Part shown: piece by piece, positions 1-7,655 of the stretch
Numbering within the stretch: the first letter of the stretch is position 1
Layout: each line of letters starts with the position of its first letter
NCBI GenBank assembly: GCA_016782355.1
Contig: JADHYP010000039.1
Coordinates: 1 to 10,501 of the forward strand
Length of the DNA stretch: 10,501 bases
Direction: 5' to 3'
Source of the DNA: Candidatus Syntropharchaeum sp.
GTDB taxonomy: Archaea; Halobacteriota; Syntropharchaeia; Alkanophagales; Methanospirareceae
Translations under genes and position numbers: made by a program
Notes under the pieces: model-generated
Told to the model about the DNA's origin: nothing
Seen by the model: the letters and a program-made list of their open reading frames with translations, nothing else
Databases searched by the model: none

Positions 1-81
1 TTTAAGCCAAAATTTCAGCTCTAAAATACATTTTAAATGGATAAGGTCAAATTCAACAATTCATAGCCCTTTCGAGAATAT

Positions 82-759
82 ATGAAAACGAAATTCAATG
101 AGATCATATATTCCCAATTGAAGGAGGCACAAGAAAAATACGGGGGTTACACGGGAAAGGATATATCAGCCATATCAAGGAAAATTAACAGGCAACCAAA
201 GACCGTTAGGAGACATATTGAAAAATTGAGGGAAAAAGATGCGGCTTTTTCCAATTTTACCTATATTGGCAAGCAGTATATTGATTTAACATTGGACGAG
301 ATATCATTTCTCCAATACCGGATGCAGGACAATTGTCTCATGCTAAAATCATTATTACGGGAGGAATTAAACAAAAGAAGGACAGAAGAGGGAAAAAGTC
401 AGATAGCCCAATCTACTTTTTACAGGTTCATTGAAAACCTCATGAATAGTATGGGTATAGAAAGGATAAACGAGCGCTTAAAGGAATGCGAGAAATGGCT
501 TAATGAATGTTATGTCTGGCTTGGAAACCCCATCCGTCACTATGACCTGATCAAAAGGAGAAAACATAAATTAAGAAGCCTTCTCGCTTCTATAAAAAGC
601 GATGAGAGCATTGCCATTCAAGTCAGATTGATATTCGAGATACAGGTCTGTTTCTTCGTGGATTTACTTGATTTCCTGATTGAGCAATTGATAATAAACA
701 AAGGAAGAATATATCGGTTGATGAACGATAAGAGAGCAAAAGTATTCTTAGAAGCTTAA
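82..759 (+). CDS. Unrecognised protein with N-terminal HTH-like segment
   Basis: A 225-residue, charged, soluble-looking protein of unknown function. Residues about 22-50 (around KDISAISRKINRQPKTVRRH) have the spacing of a helix-turn-helix, with a recognition-like helix rich in K/R, so DNA binding is plausible. The middle (about 75-125) is amphipathic and helical, with basic stretches such as KRRTEEGK and a segment QSTFYRFIENL that recalls N-terminal regions of some transposases or recombinases, but I see no DDE or serine/tyrosine recombinase core. The C-terminal third is hydrophobic-helical (FFVDLLDFLIEQLI) without a clear membrane anchor. The ATG at 82 is the first start; there is no convincing Shine-Dalgarno, and an AT-rich TATA-like TTTTAAAT lies near 31-38. 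Base composition is AT-rich like the rest of 1-1640 and unlike the ATPase block. It could be a regulator, or part of a decayed mobile element. Confidence 0.55.
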   Translation: MKTKFNEIIYSQLKEAQEKYGGYTGKDISAISRKINRQPKTVRRHIEKLREKDAAFSNFTYIGKQYIDLTLDEISFLQYRMQDNCLMLKSLLREELNKRRTEEGKSQIAQSTFYRFIENLMNSMGIERINERLKECEKWLNECYVWLGNPIRHYDLIKRRKHKLRSLLASIKSDESIAIQVRLIFEIQVCFFVDLLDFLIEQLIINKGRIYRLMNDKRAKVFLEA

Positions 760-779
760 CTGCTAATTTTTCAGAAGAG

Positions 780-1267
780 GTGATTGAGGTACATCACGTT
801 ACGGCAGAAGTAATAATCGAACTTTTGAGAGGAGATAAAAATTGGAATTCTATGGATGTCAAACAAAAACAATCAATTTTAATCGAATCATTACCGATAA
901 CAGAAGAAGAATATACAATTAGTCCTGAGAAAATAACCCTGATTGGTTTGATATGCACAAAGAGGTCTTCTTTGAAATTTTTGACTCGTTATTCCCTGCT
1001 TATTCAAGCAAATGCAAATCATCCGATTCTGAAGCGATGCATATCATCGAAATACTCAATCACGTAAACGGTTTTCTGAATGCGAATATCGGAGTTTACG
1101 TTGGTGATTCTCATACCACAAGCAAAATCGCTGCCGCGATGTCTTATCTATCTTATCGTGTTATAGCTGCCGGTAGAACAAAAATAAAACCTGTTGAATT
1201 GACAGAATCCATGGAAGAAAAAATCAAAGCAAATTTGGAGATGTTAAATATTGCGAAGCATTTTTGA
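780..1267 (+). pseudogene. Unrecognised gene split by a frameshift in an A-run
   Basis: Two overlapping reading frames appear to be one coding region. The first, from a GTG at 780, gives a plausible N-terminal half (HHVTAEVIIELLRGDKNWN onward) up to about SPEK, after which it turns into low-quality sequence and stops at 1067. The second frame opens at 929 and runs to the TGA at 1265-1267, with a coherent, compositionally similar C-terminal half containing YVGDSHTTSKIAAAMSYLSY and KPVELTESMEEKIKANLEML. Switching by one base in the AAAA run at 930-933 joins them into about 162 residues. Separate annotation would give ORFs 780-1067 and 953-1267. I do not recognise the family. The disruption may be a real mutation, an assembly homopolymer error or, less likely, programmed slippage. 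The first frame is also open upstream of 780 past the stop of the previous gene, so the true start is uncertain. Confidence 0.5.
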
Positions 1268-1290
1268 TTAAACTTTTCTTAAAAGTTTAT
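1253..1290 (+). repeat. Hairpin-bearing direct repeat, copy 1
   Basis: GCGAAGCATTTTTGATTAAA followed by CTTTTCTTAAAAGTTTA. The core 1269-1289 is a perfect inverted repeat with 9-base arms (TAAACTTTT / AAAAGTTTA) and a 3-base loop. The same sequence, with a few substitutions and small indels, recurs at 1431-1466. It supplies the last codons and the stop of the ORF ending at 1267. It could act as a terminator-like hairpin or be the end of a small dispersed element. Confidence 0.65.
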
Positions 1291-1444
1291 GGGGAAGCTG
1301 TTAAGGACGGATGGCGAGTATGGGGCGATTATTGCGCGGAAAGAGCATATCTACGTCAATGGACTGAATATCCTATCGTTGTTGAATGATTTTGGTTCGG
1401 TAATATTGACAAAGGTCATTGGAGAGAACTGCGAAGCGTTTTGA
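1289..1444 (+). CDS. Small 51-residue ORF between two repeat copies
   Basis: An ATG at 1289 opens a 51-codon frame ending TGA at 1442-1444, beginning MGKLLRTDGEYGAIIARKEH and ending VIGENCEAF. The product looks like a real globular fragment (alternating hydrophobics, GAIIARKEHIYVNGLNILSLL) rather than random translation. I cannot assign a family and there is no Shine-Dalgarno, because the ATG lies in the arm of the upstream hairpin. It is bounded on both sides by the two repeat copies (1253-1290 and 1431-1466). It may be a small protein gene, or the remaining C-terminal piece of a larger gene whose upstream part was lost by recombination between repeats. Confidence that it is expressed is low. 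Confidence 0.35.
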   Translation: MGKLLRTDGEYGAIIARKEHIYVNGLNILSLLNDFGSVILTKVIGENCEAF

Positions 1445-1466
1445 TCAAACTTTTTTAAAGTTTGAC
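1431..1466 (+). repeat. Hairpin-bearing direct repeat, copy 2
   Basis: GCGAAGCGTTTTGATCAAAC followed by TTTTTTAAAGTTTGAC. The core 1445-1465 is a perfect inverted repeat with arms TCAAACTTT / AAAGTTTGA and loop TTT. It lies 178 bases downstream of copy 1, in the same orientation. It carries the stop of the 51-codon ORF. The hairpin is preserved although the arm sequences differ between copies: copy 1 TAAAC..GTTTA and copy 2 TCAAAC..GTTTGA, a compensated pair of differences. Confidence 0.65.
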
Positions 1467-1689
1467 GATCGAGACATCTCATAGATCAAAGAGGATTTTA
1501 CGAATAATTGAGAGAGGAGTTACCAGAACCAAGGATTACAATGTTGGTGCTATGTTTAAAGCCTCTGAACTACTGATGTGCATAGTGTATATCTATAACA
1601 TAATTGAAAATAAGGGGATATTGAAGAAAATCGGAGAGACGCCTATGAACGCTCATGACATCGTTTTATATGCTCCTGTGTGTAACTGA
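1462..1689 (+). CDS. Doubtful 75-codon ORF running into the broken Sir2 gene
   Basis: This frame opens at a TTG inside the second hairpin repeat and ends at 1689. Residues about 2-58 ([20 protein letters not shown], then a hydrophobic [17 protein letters not shown]) look like a basic helix followed by a hydrophobic helix. They could be the C-terminal tail of an older gene; some transposases end this way, but that is only a resemblance. The last 15 or so residues ([13 protein letters not shown]) are antisense to degraded Sir2 sequence and so are probably fortuitous, implying a junction near 1640. There is no Shine-Dalgarno and only a TTG start. It is more likely a gene remnant than an intact gene. 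Confidence 0.25.
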   Translation: MTIETSHRSKRILRIIERGVTRTKDYNVGAMFKASELLMCIVYIYNIIENKGILKKIGETPMNAHDIVLYAPVCN

Positions 1690-1993
1690 AAAATGTCCCA
1701 TTCTGGGAATATTCCCAATACAAAGGGGCGAGGGCAAGATGTGCTGGATTGGGTTTTGCTTTTTTGATGAACGTAAGCATCTCCGTTAGCATTATCCATG
1801 ATTTCTCTGGATTGTTCCTGAACGTGCTTATGTGCGCATACTCTTCTGGATTGTATCTCTCCCATAATCCACCCTTACCCCTAAACGGAGCAATTTCGCT
1901 TTCCACTGATATACCTGCACCGGTAAACGCTACGACTCTTTTCGCTTTTGTTATATCACGAGCTGCACGCTTGATAGCTTCTTCACTTGCCAT
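1643..1993 (-). pseudogene. Truncated Sir2-family (sirtuin) NAD-dependent deacylase remnant
   Basis: The first about 90 residues are clearly the N-terminal Rossmann part of a sirtuin: TGAGIS at 24-29, then [16 protein letters not shown] at 37-52 and [10 protein letters not shown] at 80-89. Intact family members are about 240-250 residues, while this frame stops at 116. The part after ALA is poor. A faint echo of the TQN-D-LH-R motif may survive as [12 protein letters not shown], offset by one residue. Missing are the catalytic His, the four zinc cysteines and the distal NAD-binding half. Two normally conserved positions are also changed: the G and P of the GAGIS-x-SGIP-FRG signature are E and A here ([10 protein letters not shown]). 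The start is well supported by GGAGAA about 7 bases upstream of the ATG at 1993. The gene was evidently broken by the junction near 1640-1690, and deacylase activity is not expected. Confidence 0.8.
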
Positions 1994-2054
1994 TTTTTAT
2001 TCTCCAATTATTAAGTTATTACAATAAACAATAAAACAAGGGCTAATAGCGAAC
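1994..2054. promoter_or_regulatory. Divergent spacer between sir2 remnant and hps-rraA
   Basis: A 61-base AT-rich spacer separating two divergent genes. It holds the GGAGAA ribosome-binding site of the minus-strand Sir2 remnant (near 2001-2006) and AT-rich TATA-like stretches (TTATTAAGTTATTACAATAA) that could serve either strand. No strong Shine-Dalgarno precedes the plus-strand ATG at 2055. Confidence 0.4.
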
Positions 2055-3356
2055 ATGAAGGGAAAGAAAGAGAGAAAAATACTGCAAGTTGCTCTCGACG
2101 TGCTCGAGTTGGAAAGAGCGATAGAAATAGGAAAAGAGAGTGTAGAAGGTGGTGCTGACTGGTTAGAGGTGGGCACGCCGTTAATAAAAAGTGAAGGAAT
2201 GAATGCAATAAGAACGCTGAGAGATGCTTTCCCTGACGTGAAAATAGTTGCGGATATGAAAACGATGGACACGGGTGCGATAGAAGTGGAGATGGCGGCG
2301 AAATCAGGTGCTTCGGTGGTCTCTATACTTGCAGTTGCAGATAATGCCGTTATAGAAGAGGCTATAAAATCCGCTCGTAAATACGGCGTAGCGATTATGG
2401 TGGATATAATGAACGTAGATGACCCGGTGCGGAGAGCAAAGGAGATGGAAGAGATGGGTGTGGATTACGTGTGCGTGCACGTGGGGATAGACCGGCAGAT
2501 GCAGGGTATGGATACGTTAAGTCTTCTGGAAAAAGTATCTGCGGCGATAAACACGCCGTTGGCAGTTGCGGGCGGTGTAGATGCTGAAATGGCATCAGAA
2601 GCGGTGAATTTAGGTGCTGACGTTATTATTGTAGGTGGGAACATAACGAGGTCTGCGAAGGTGAAAGAATCAACGATAAAGATAAGAGAAAGCATGGATT
2701 TGAGAAGTGAGAGAGGAGAAAGAAAGGAGAAGAAGACATTGGATGACCAGATTTTCGAGTTGTTTATGCAGGTGTCCACACCGAACATATCGGATGCAAT
2801 GCATCGTAAAGGTGTAATGCGAGGTATAAAACCGCTGTTCGAGGATATAAAGCTCGTGGGTAAGGCGGTAACCGTGCAGACGTTTGAGGGCGATTGGGCG
2901 AAGCCGGTAGAGGCAACGGATGTGGCAAAGGAAGGAGACGTAATCGTGGTTTATGCTGGCTCGAAGGACGTTGCGCCCTGGGGTGAACTCGCATCGTGGA
3001 GTTGTAAGCAAAAAGGAATTGCAGGTTTTGTTATAGACGGTGCGGTGCGAGACGTGGAAGAAATAAGGCGAATACGATTCCCTGTTTTCGCAAAGTACAT
3101 CGTGCCGAATGCCGGTGAGCCAAAAGGCTTCGGAGAACTAAATGCGGAGATAAAGTGCGGTGGACAGGAAGTGAAACCCGGAGATTGGATAATAGGCGAT
3201 GACAACGGCGTTGTGGTCGTTCCAAAGGAGCGCGCGTATGAAATAGCAAGGCGTGCAAAGGAGGTATGGAAAAACGAGGAGCGAGTAAGAGAGGAGATAA
3301 AAAGCGGGAAGACGCTTTCCCAGGTGATGGAATTGTATAAGTGGGAGAAGAAGTGA
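2055..3356 (+). CDS. Bifunctional 3-hexulose-6-phosphate synthase / RraA-like fusion
   Basis: A 433-residue two-domain protein. Residues about 8-215 are a hexulose-6-phosphate synthase TIM barrel of the OMP-decarboxylase superfamily: [10 protein letters not shown] at 11-20, the metal/phosphate-site signature DMKTMDTG at 67-74, VHVGIDRQ at 141-148, and phosphate-binding strands VAGGVD at 171-176 and VGGNIT at 193-198. A short charged linker (about 216-228) leads to an RraA-like domain (about 229-410) with GEL at 310-312, the metal-site signature DGAVRD at 328-333, and [16 protein letters not shown] at 375-390. Hps interconverts formaldehyde plus ribulose 5-phosphate and hexulose 6-phosphate. 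In archaea lacking the oxidative pentose phosphate pathway the reverse direction supplies ribulose 5-phosphate. The RraA-like domain may be an aldolase of the HMG/CHA type, as the retained R332/D333 pair suggests, rather than an RNase E regulator. Such fusions are known in archaea. The start at 2055 fits the domain boundary. Confidence 0.9.
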   Translation: MKGKKERKILQVALDVLELERAIEIGKESVEGGADWLEVGTPLIKSEGMNAIRTLRDAFPDVKIVADMKTMDTGAIEVEMAAKSGASVVSILAVADNAVIEEAIKSARKYGVAIMVDIMNVDDPVRRAKEMEEMGVDYVCVHVGIDRQMQGMDTLSLLEKVSAAINTPLAVAGGVDAEMASEAVNLGADVIIVGGNITRSAKVKESTIKIRESMDLRSERGERKEKKTLDDQIFELFMQVSTPNISDAMHRKGVMRGIKPLFEDIKLVGKAVTVQTFEGDWAKPVEATDVAKEGDVIVVYAGSKDVAPWGELASWSCKQKGIAGFVIDGAVRDVEEIRRIRFPVFAKYIVPNAGEPKGFGELNAEIKCGGQEVKPGDWIIGDDNGVVVVPKERAYEIARRAKEVWKNEERVREEIKSGKTLSQVMELYKWEKK

Positions 3357-3360
3357 TTTG

Positions 3361-3378
3361 TAATAACTTTTTTAGTTT
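3361..3378 (+). terminator. T-run after hps-rraA
   Basis: Shortly after the stop of hps-rraA there is a run of six Ts at 3368-3373 (AACTTTTTTAG). Archaeal RNA polymerase commonly terminates at oligo-T stretches, so this may end or attenuate the hps-rraA transcript. The atpA gene begins only 45 bases further on, so read-through into it is equally possible. Confidence 0.3.
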
Positions 3379-3404
3379 AAGAGATTTCTAAGTAAGATAA
3401 GAAT

Positions 3405-3411
3405 AAGGAGG
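3405..3411 (+). promoter_or_regulatory. Strong ribosome-binding site of atpA
   Basis: AAGGAGG placed 7 bases before the ATG at 3419. It is a near-perfect Shine-Dalgarno and fixes the start of atpA. Confidence 0.8.
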
Positions 3412-3418
3412 ATAAAAG

Positions 3419-5200
3419 ATGGGGGAAGAAGGTATAATAGCAAAAATTACAGGTCCGTTAGTTGTTGCAGATAAGATGCGAGGATGCGAGATGTACGAAG
3501 TGATAAGAGTGGGAGAAGAGGGATTGATGGGCGAAACGATAAGGTTGGATGGCGATTTTGCATATATTCAAGTATATGAGGATACAACGGGATTGAAGCC
3601 CGGTGAGCCGGTGATAAGGACGAAGGCGCCTTTATCCGTTGAACTCGGACCGGGGATATTAAAGAATTTTTACGATGGTGTGCAGCGACCTTTGGAAAGT
3701 ATAAGGAACAAAGTGGGTGATTACGTGAAAAGGGGCGTATATGTAGATGCACTCGACCGCAGTAAGAAATGGGAATTCACATCTTCGGCTAACGCAGAGG
3801 AAGGCAAAGAGATAGTGGGTGGAGATATTTTGGGCGAGGTTCAAGAAACAAAGGTGATAAAGCATAAAATTCTTGTGCCGCCTGGACTGCGAGGCACGCT
3901 TTTGGAGTTAAAAGAGGGGCAATTCACTGTTGACGAAAGCATAGCGAGGATACAAACGGATGGCGAGGATATGGAATTGAAGCTCATGCAGAAATGGCCG
4001 GTGAGGAAAGGAAGACCGTACAAGGAGAAATTAGACCCTGAGGTGCCTTTGCTGACCGGGCAGCGCATTAATGACACCTTCTTCCCGATAGCGAAAGGAG
4101 GGACGGGAGCCATTCCAGGTGGTTTTGGAACGGGAAAAACGGTAATGCAGCACCAATTAGCGAGATGGGCAGACGCACAAGTCATCGTCTATATAGGATG
4201 CGGAGAGCGGGGAAATGAAATGACGGAGGTTCTGGAGGATTTTCCAAAGCTTATTGACCCTTATAGTGGAGAAACGCTGATGGAGCGGTCAACTCTTATT
4301 GCAAACACCTCCAATATGCCGGTTGCGGCGCGAGAAGCGTCTATTTATACAGGAATCACGCTCGCCGAGTATTATCGTGACATGGGCTATGACGTGGCGA
4401 TACAGGCGGATTCTACGTCAAGATGGGCGGAAGCACTGCGAGAAATATCAGGAAGGTTGGAGGAGATGCCGGGTGAAGAAGGTTATCCGGCTTATTTAGC
4501 AACGAGATTAGCGGATTTCTACGAACGTGCGGGCAGAGTAAAAACGTTATGCTCGGATTCGGAGGAAAGGATGGGTTCCGTTACGGTAGTAGGTGCGGTA
4601 TCACCGCCAGGGGGTGATTTCTCAGAGCCTGTGACGCAGAATACGTTACGAGTGGTGGGTGATTTCTGGGCTCTCGATTCTTCTTTAGCAGATAGACGGC
4701 ATTTTCCCGCTATAAGCTGGCTACGCAGTTATTCTCTTTATCTCGGCAGCTTACGCGAATGGTTTGCGAAATCCGCAGCTCCGGACTACATGGAGCAGCG
4801 AGAGGAAATGATGGGGTTATTGCAAAAGGAGGCGGAACTGCAAGAGATAGTCCAGCTCGTTGGTGCAGATGCACTGCCGGCACGTGAAAGAGGAACATTA
4901 GAAGTTGCTCGCATGATAAGAGAGGATTTTTTGCAACAAAACGCATACCACGAGATAGACTCTTTCTGCTCTTTAGAAAAGCAATACCTGATGGCAAAAA
5001 TCATTCTTCAATGGTATGACGGTGCAATGGAAGCGATAGAGAGCGGCATAGGCGTAGAGAAACTGGAGCGGATGCGAATAAAGGACGCCATAGCGAGGAT
5101 GAAATACGTGCCAAGTGAAGGTTTTAAGGCGAAATACGATGAGATAATGAAGGATATGAAAGATGAATTTGAAGAGATAAAGAGAAAGGAGGAGTCGTGA
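3419..5200 (+). CDS. atpA: A-type ATP synthase catalytic subunit A
   Basis: A 593-residue catalytic subunit of the archaeal A1A0 ATP synthase, of normal length for the family. The order of segments is intact: an N-terminal beta-barrel (1 to about 70), the non-homologous insertion typical of A/V-type A subunits (about 110-190), the nucleotide-binding domain, and a C-terminal helical domain. The P-loop is GGFGTGKT at 234-241. GERGNEM, with the catalytic glutamate, follows about 25 residues later, then [20 protein letters not shown] and [20 protein letters not shown]. In well-studied archaeal A subunits the P-loop is GPFGSGKT, so here the second residue is G instead of P and the fifth T instead of S. 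The enzyme acts on the cytoplasmic face of the membrane, as A3B3 with the B subunit encoded next. The strong ribosome-binding site at 3405-3411 fixes the start. The gene for A lies directly after hps-rraA, not after atpF/C as in the usual archaeal cluster. Confidence 0.97.
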   Translation: MGEEGIIAKITGPLVVADKMRGCEMYEVIRVGEEGLMGETIRLDGDFAYIQVYEDTTGLKPGEPVIRTKAPLSVELGPGILKNFYDGVQRPLESIRNKVGDYVKRGVYVDALDRSKKWEFTSSANAEEGKEIVGGDILGEVQETKVIKHKILVPPGLRGTLLELKEGQFTVDESIARIQTDGEDMELKLMQKWPVRKGRPYKEKLDPEVPLLTGQRINDTFFPIAKGGTGAIPGGFGTGKTVMQHQLARWADAQVIVYIGCGERGNEMTEVLEDFPKLIDPYSGETLMERSTLIANTSNMPVAAREASIYTGITLAEYYRDMGYDVAIQADSTSRWAEALREISGRLEEMPGEEGYPAYLATRLADFYERAGRVKTLCSDSEERMGSVTVVGAVSPPGGDFSEPVTQNTLRVVGDFWALDSSLADRRHFPAISWLRSYSLYLGSLREWFAKSAAPDYMEQREEMMGLLQKEAELQEIVQLVGADALPARERGTLEVARMIREDFLQQNAYHEIDSFCSLEKQYLMAKIILQWYDGAMEAIESGIGVEKLERMRIKDAIARMKYVPSEGFKAKYDEIMKDMKDEFEEIKRKEES

Positions 5201-5244
5201 TGCAAACAAGGGCAACGATTATTGTTAAATTGAAAGCGGGTTGA
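5200..5244 (+). CDS. 14-residue mini-ORF with strong ribosome-binding site
   Basis: An ATG at 5200 overlaps the atpA stop (TGATG) and opens a frame of 14 codons ([14 protein letters not shown]) ending TGA at 5242-5244. AAAGGAGGAG at 5186-5195 sits 4 to 5 bases upstream, as good a Shine-Dalgarno as that of atpA. The frame could be a leader peptide coupling or modulating translation of atpB, the remnant of an earlier gene start, or simply a fortuitous frame after a purine-rich end of atpA. No similarity is recognised. Confidence 0.2.
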   Translation: MQTRATIIVKLKAG

Positions 5245-5291
5245 TTATCATGGAATAAGGATAACTAATTATAAATAAGAGGTGAAAAGAA

Positions 5292-6698
5292 ATGGCGGTA
5301 GATATTTCAGCACGTGAATACACAACGATAAGAGAAGCTGCGGGTCCTTTGATCGTTGTGGAAGGTGTAGAAGGTATTTCGTATGGAGAAGTAGTGAAGA
5401 TAGTGACGCCGAGTGGGGAAGAAAAGACCGGGCAGGTGCTGGAAGCGAGTAAAGGACTTGCGGTGGTTCAGGTCTTTGAAGGCACCTCGGGAATAGACAC
5501 GTCAAAGACGAGGGTGAGATTTACCGGTGATATAATGAGGATAAGCGTTTCACAGGACATGGTTGGTCGTTTCTTTGACGGTCTGGGCAGACCGATTGAC
5601 GGTGGTCCGGAGGTGATACCGGAAGATAGGCTTTCTGTTATAGGCGCTGCAATAAATCCTACTGCACGTGATTATCCCCGCGAGTTCATCCAAACCGGAA
5701 TTTCCACCATTGACGGAATGAACACGTTAGTGAGGGGACAGAAGTTGCCGATATTCTCCGGTGCGGGAATGCCGCACAATGCCCTTGCCGCTCAAATAGC
5801 GAGACAGGCGAAGGTATTAACCACTGGAGAGCCGTTCTCCGTTGTGTTTGCCGCAATGGGGATTACGCACGAGGAGGCTTCGTTTTTCATGCGCGATTTT
5901 GAACGCACGGGCGCAATCGAACGGATAGTAGCATTCCTCAATCTCGCCGATGACCCTGCAATTGAGCGTGTGATAACGCCGCGAATGGCATTGACGACCG
6001 CGGAATTTCTCGCATACGAATATGATATGCACATTCTCGTTATTCTTACGGATATGACGAACTACTGTGAAGCGTTACGTGAAATATCAGCAGCACGAGA
6101 GGAAGTTCCGGGAAGAAGAGGCTATCCGGGATATATGTACACCGATTTGTCAATGAATTACGAAAGAGCAGGTAGAATAAGAGGACGAAAAGGCACGATT
6201 ACGCAAATACCCATTTTAAGTATGCCTGATGACGACATAACGCATCCTATACCCGACCTTACAGGTTACATCACCGAGGGGCAGTTCGTTCTTTCTCGAG
6301 ACCTTCACAGAAGGGGTATGTACCCGCCTGTGGACGTATTGCCGTCGCTGTCGAGGTTGATGGATGAGGGAATAGGACCGGAAAGGACGCGAGAGGACCA
6401 CGCTGGCGTATCCAATCAGCTTTATGCGGGTTATGCGGAAGGTAGGGACATGCGTGACCTGGTTGCGGTAGTTGGCGAGGAGGCGTTGACAAGTAGAGAT
6501 AGAAAATTTCTGGAGTTCGCAGACGAGTTTGAGAAGCGGTTCGTGACGCAGAGTAGAAACGAAGACAGGAGTATTGAAGAGACGTTGAACCTCGGCTGGG
6601 ATTTGTTGGCGACGCTGCCGGAAGGAGAGCTTAAGAGGATTGACGAGCACATAATAAAGAAGTATCATCCGAAATATAGGAAAGCGAGATTAAAGTGA
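5292..6698 (+). CDS. atpB: A-type ATP synthase subunit B
   Basis: A 468-residue non-catalytic, regulatory nucleotide-binding subunit of the A1A0 ATP synthase head, partner of subunit A. Family landmarks are [20 protein letters not shown] (about 93-112), the [17 protein letters not shown] segment, the degenerate P-loop region [18 protein letters not shown] where a Walker A would be, which is normal for B, and [20 protein letters not shown] followed by [20 protein letters not shown]. Length is normal. Translation starts at the ATG at 5292 behind GAGGTGA at 5279-5285. The spacer to atpA is 91 bases, longer than usual for this tightly packed pair. The next gene downstream is not atpD, the usual neighbour, and the stretch after the stop is non-coding. 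Confidence 0.97.
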   Translation: MAVDISAREYTTIREAAGPLIVVEGVEGISYGEVVKIVTPSGEEKTGQVLEASKGLAVVQVFEGTSGIDTSKTRVRFTGDIMRISVSQDMVGRFFDGLGRPIDGGPEVIPEDRLSVIGAAINPTARDYPREFIQTGISTIDGMNTLVRGQKLPIFSGAGMPHNALAAQIARQAKVLTTGEPFSVVFAAMGITHEEASFFMRDFERTGAIERIVAFLNLADDPAIERVITPRMALTTAEFLAYEYDMHILVILTDMTNYCEALREISAAREEVPGRRGYPGYMYTDLSMNYERAGRIRGRKGTITQIPILSMPDDDITHPIPDLTGYITEGQFVLSRDLHRRGMYPPVDVLPSLSRLMDEGIGPERTREDHAGVSNQLYAGYAEGRDMRDLVAVVGEEALTSRDRKFLEFADEFEKRFVTQSRNEDRSIEETLNLGWDLLATLPEGELKRIDEHIIKKYHPKYRKARLK

Positions 6699-6971
6699 GC
6701 GAAAAAAGGGTTTAACAATCAATAAAATTCATCACGTGACTTTCCAGATTGTCTGATTATAGATTTCAAAACAAAAACCCCTCATCTTAACGGGAACGGA
6801 AGTCATGGTTATTGAAGTTGATATAATTGTCTCCCAGTCAGGTTTTTGTGTATCCGAGTCTTCCATGTACTCTTCGATTAAAATTAATTATCAAAGAACT
6901 ATCAAGAAACATATCCTTTTTTATATTAAGAAACTAATGTAGTAAGAGAAGGGGAAGAGGTGAAAGAGGAT
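6699..6971. other. Non-coding spacer after atpB
   Basis: About 270 AT-rich bases between atpB and the Panacea-family gene. It contains a small imperfect region with CAGA-TTG-TCTG, AT-rich promoter-like sequence near its right end, and a 45-codon frame (6805-6942, start MVIEVDIIVSQSG) with no ribosome-binding site that I do not consider a gene. No remnant of atpD or another ATPase subunit was recognised. Confidence 0.5.
6920..6927 (+). promoter_or_regulatory. Candidate TATA box of the toxin-antitoxin operon
   Basis: TTTATATT at 6920-6927 inside TTTTTTATATTAAG. An archaeal start site about 26 bases downstream would fall near 6950, just ahead of the GAGGTGA ribosome-binding site at 6956-6962. 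The spacing fits a short-leader transcript for the operon. Confidence 0.45.
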
Positions 6972-7655
6972 ATGATGGATGTAAATATGCCACAAAGCTT
7001 CAAAACAATAGAGAGTCGAGATATAAATGAAGAAATAATAGACAAAGTGCTCTTGCTCTACTTAATCAACAAAGTTAATGAAAGAGGAGAATTAAGGGGA
7101 ATCACTAAACTGATGAAACTGATATTCTTTGCTGAAAAAGAAATGGTAGAGGATAAAGTAAAGGGATTTAATTATAGCTTCTTTAAATGGCATTTGGGAC
7201 CTTTCACACCAGAAGTTTATTGGGATTTAGATTATTTGATGGAAAATGAATTGGCTACTGAGCACGAATTTATCGAATTGACAGACCACGGTAAGGGGCT
7301 TCTAAAGGGGATTAAACCTTTTTTAGAAGAGAATTGTGATATTATGAGATACATAGAAAAAGTTGCAGAAACATATTCAAATGTATGGGTAAGTGAGCTT
7401 ATGGATTTAGCTTACGAAACTAAGGTTGAGATTATACCTTCTAAAACAAAGGCAAAGATTAAGGATGTTCCTAAAGGGAATTACCTTCTGACAAAGTTGA
7501 GCGAAATTGAGGCAAATAGAGTGTTTGAAATTGATGAAGAGTGGTTAGAAACCTTTGATACTCTTCTTGATAGAGAGGAATACAACTCCCTTATGGAAGC
7601 AATGGAATCTGCCAGAACAGCCGAGTCGAAGAAAGTCGAAATATATGAGTTATGA
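6972..7655 (+). CDS. Panacea (SocA/DUF4065-like) domain protein, probable antitoxin
   Basis: A 227-residue protein whose N-terminal half resembles the Panacea domain, formerly DUF4065/SocA-like. GITKLMKLIFFAEKE (43-57) corresponds to the conserved K-L-x-Y/F-x-A helix and FKWHLGPFTPEVYWDLDYL (71-89) to the GP-x-x-P/S-E-V core, followed by a winged segment ending ELTDHGKGLL (102-111). The C-terminal half (about 115-227) is helical and acidic and probably contacts the partner toxin. Panacea proteins are known as antitoxins that pair with many unrelated toxins. The gene overlaps the small RelE/ParE-like gene by four bases (ATGA), the classical arrangement of an antitoxin-first operon. I prefer the ATG at 6972, 9 bases after GAGGTGA (6956-6962), over an in-frame GTG at 6960 that lies within that site. 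The low GC compared with the ATPase genes suggests an acquired module. Confidence 0.7.
   Translation: MMDVNMPQSFKTIESRDINEEIIDKVLLLYLINKVNERGELRGITKLMKLIFFAEKEMVEDKVKGFNYSFFKWHLGPFTPEVYWDLDYLMENELATEHEFIELTDHGKGLLKGIKPFLEENCDIMRYIEKVAETYSNVWVSELMDLAYETKVEIIPSKTKAKIKDVPKGNYLLTKLSEIEANRVFEIDEEWLETFDTLLDREEYNSLMEAMESARTAESKKVEIYEL

Noticed and set aside
1749..2027. Plus-strand frame opposite the Sir2 remnant
   Set aside because: The minus strand carries the recognisable sirtuin motifs with a ribosome-binding site, so the plus-strand frame is a shadow.
2395..3258. Several long minus-strand frames opposite hps-rraA
   Set aside because: They are antisense shadows of a well-recognised gene with skewed, low-complexity translations.
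6805..6942. 45-codon plus-strand frame in the spacer after atpB
   Set aside because: No ribosome-binding site, atypical composition, and it covers the TATA-like sequence of the next operon.
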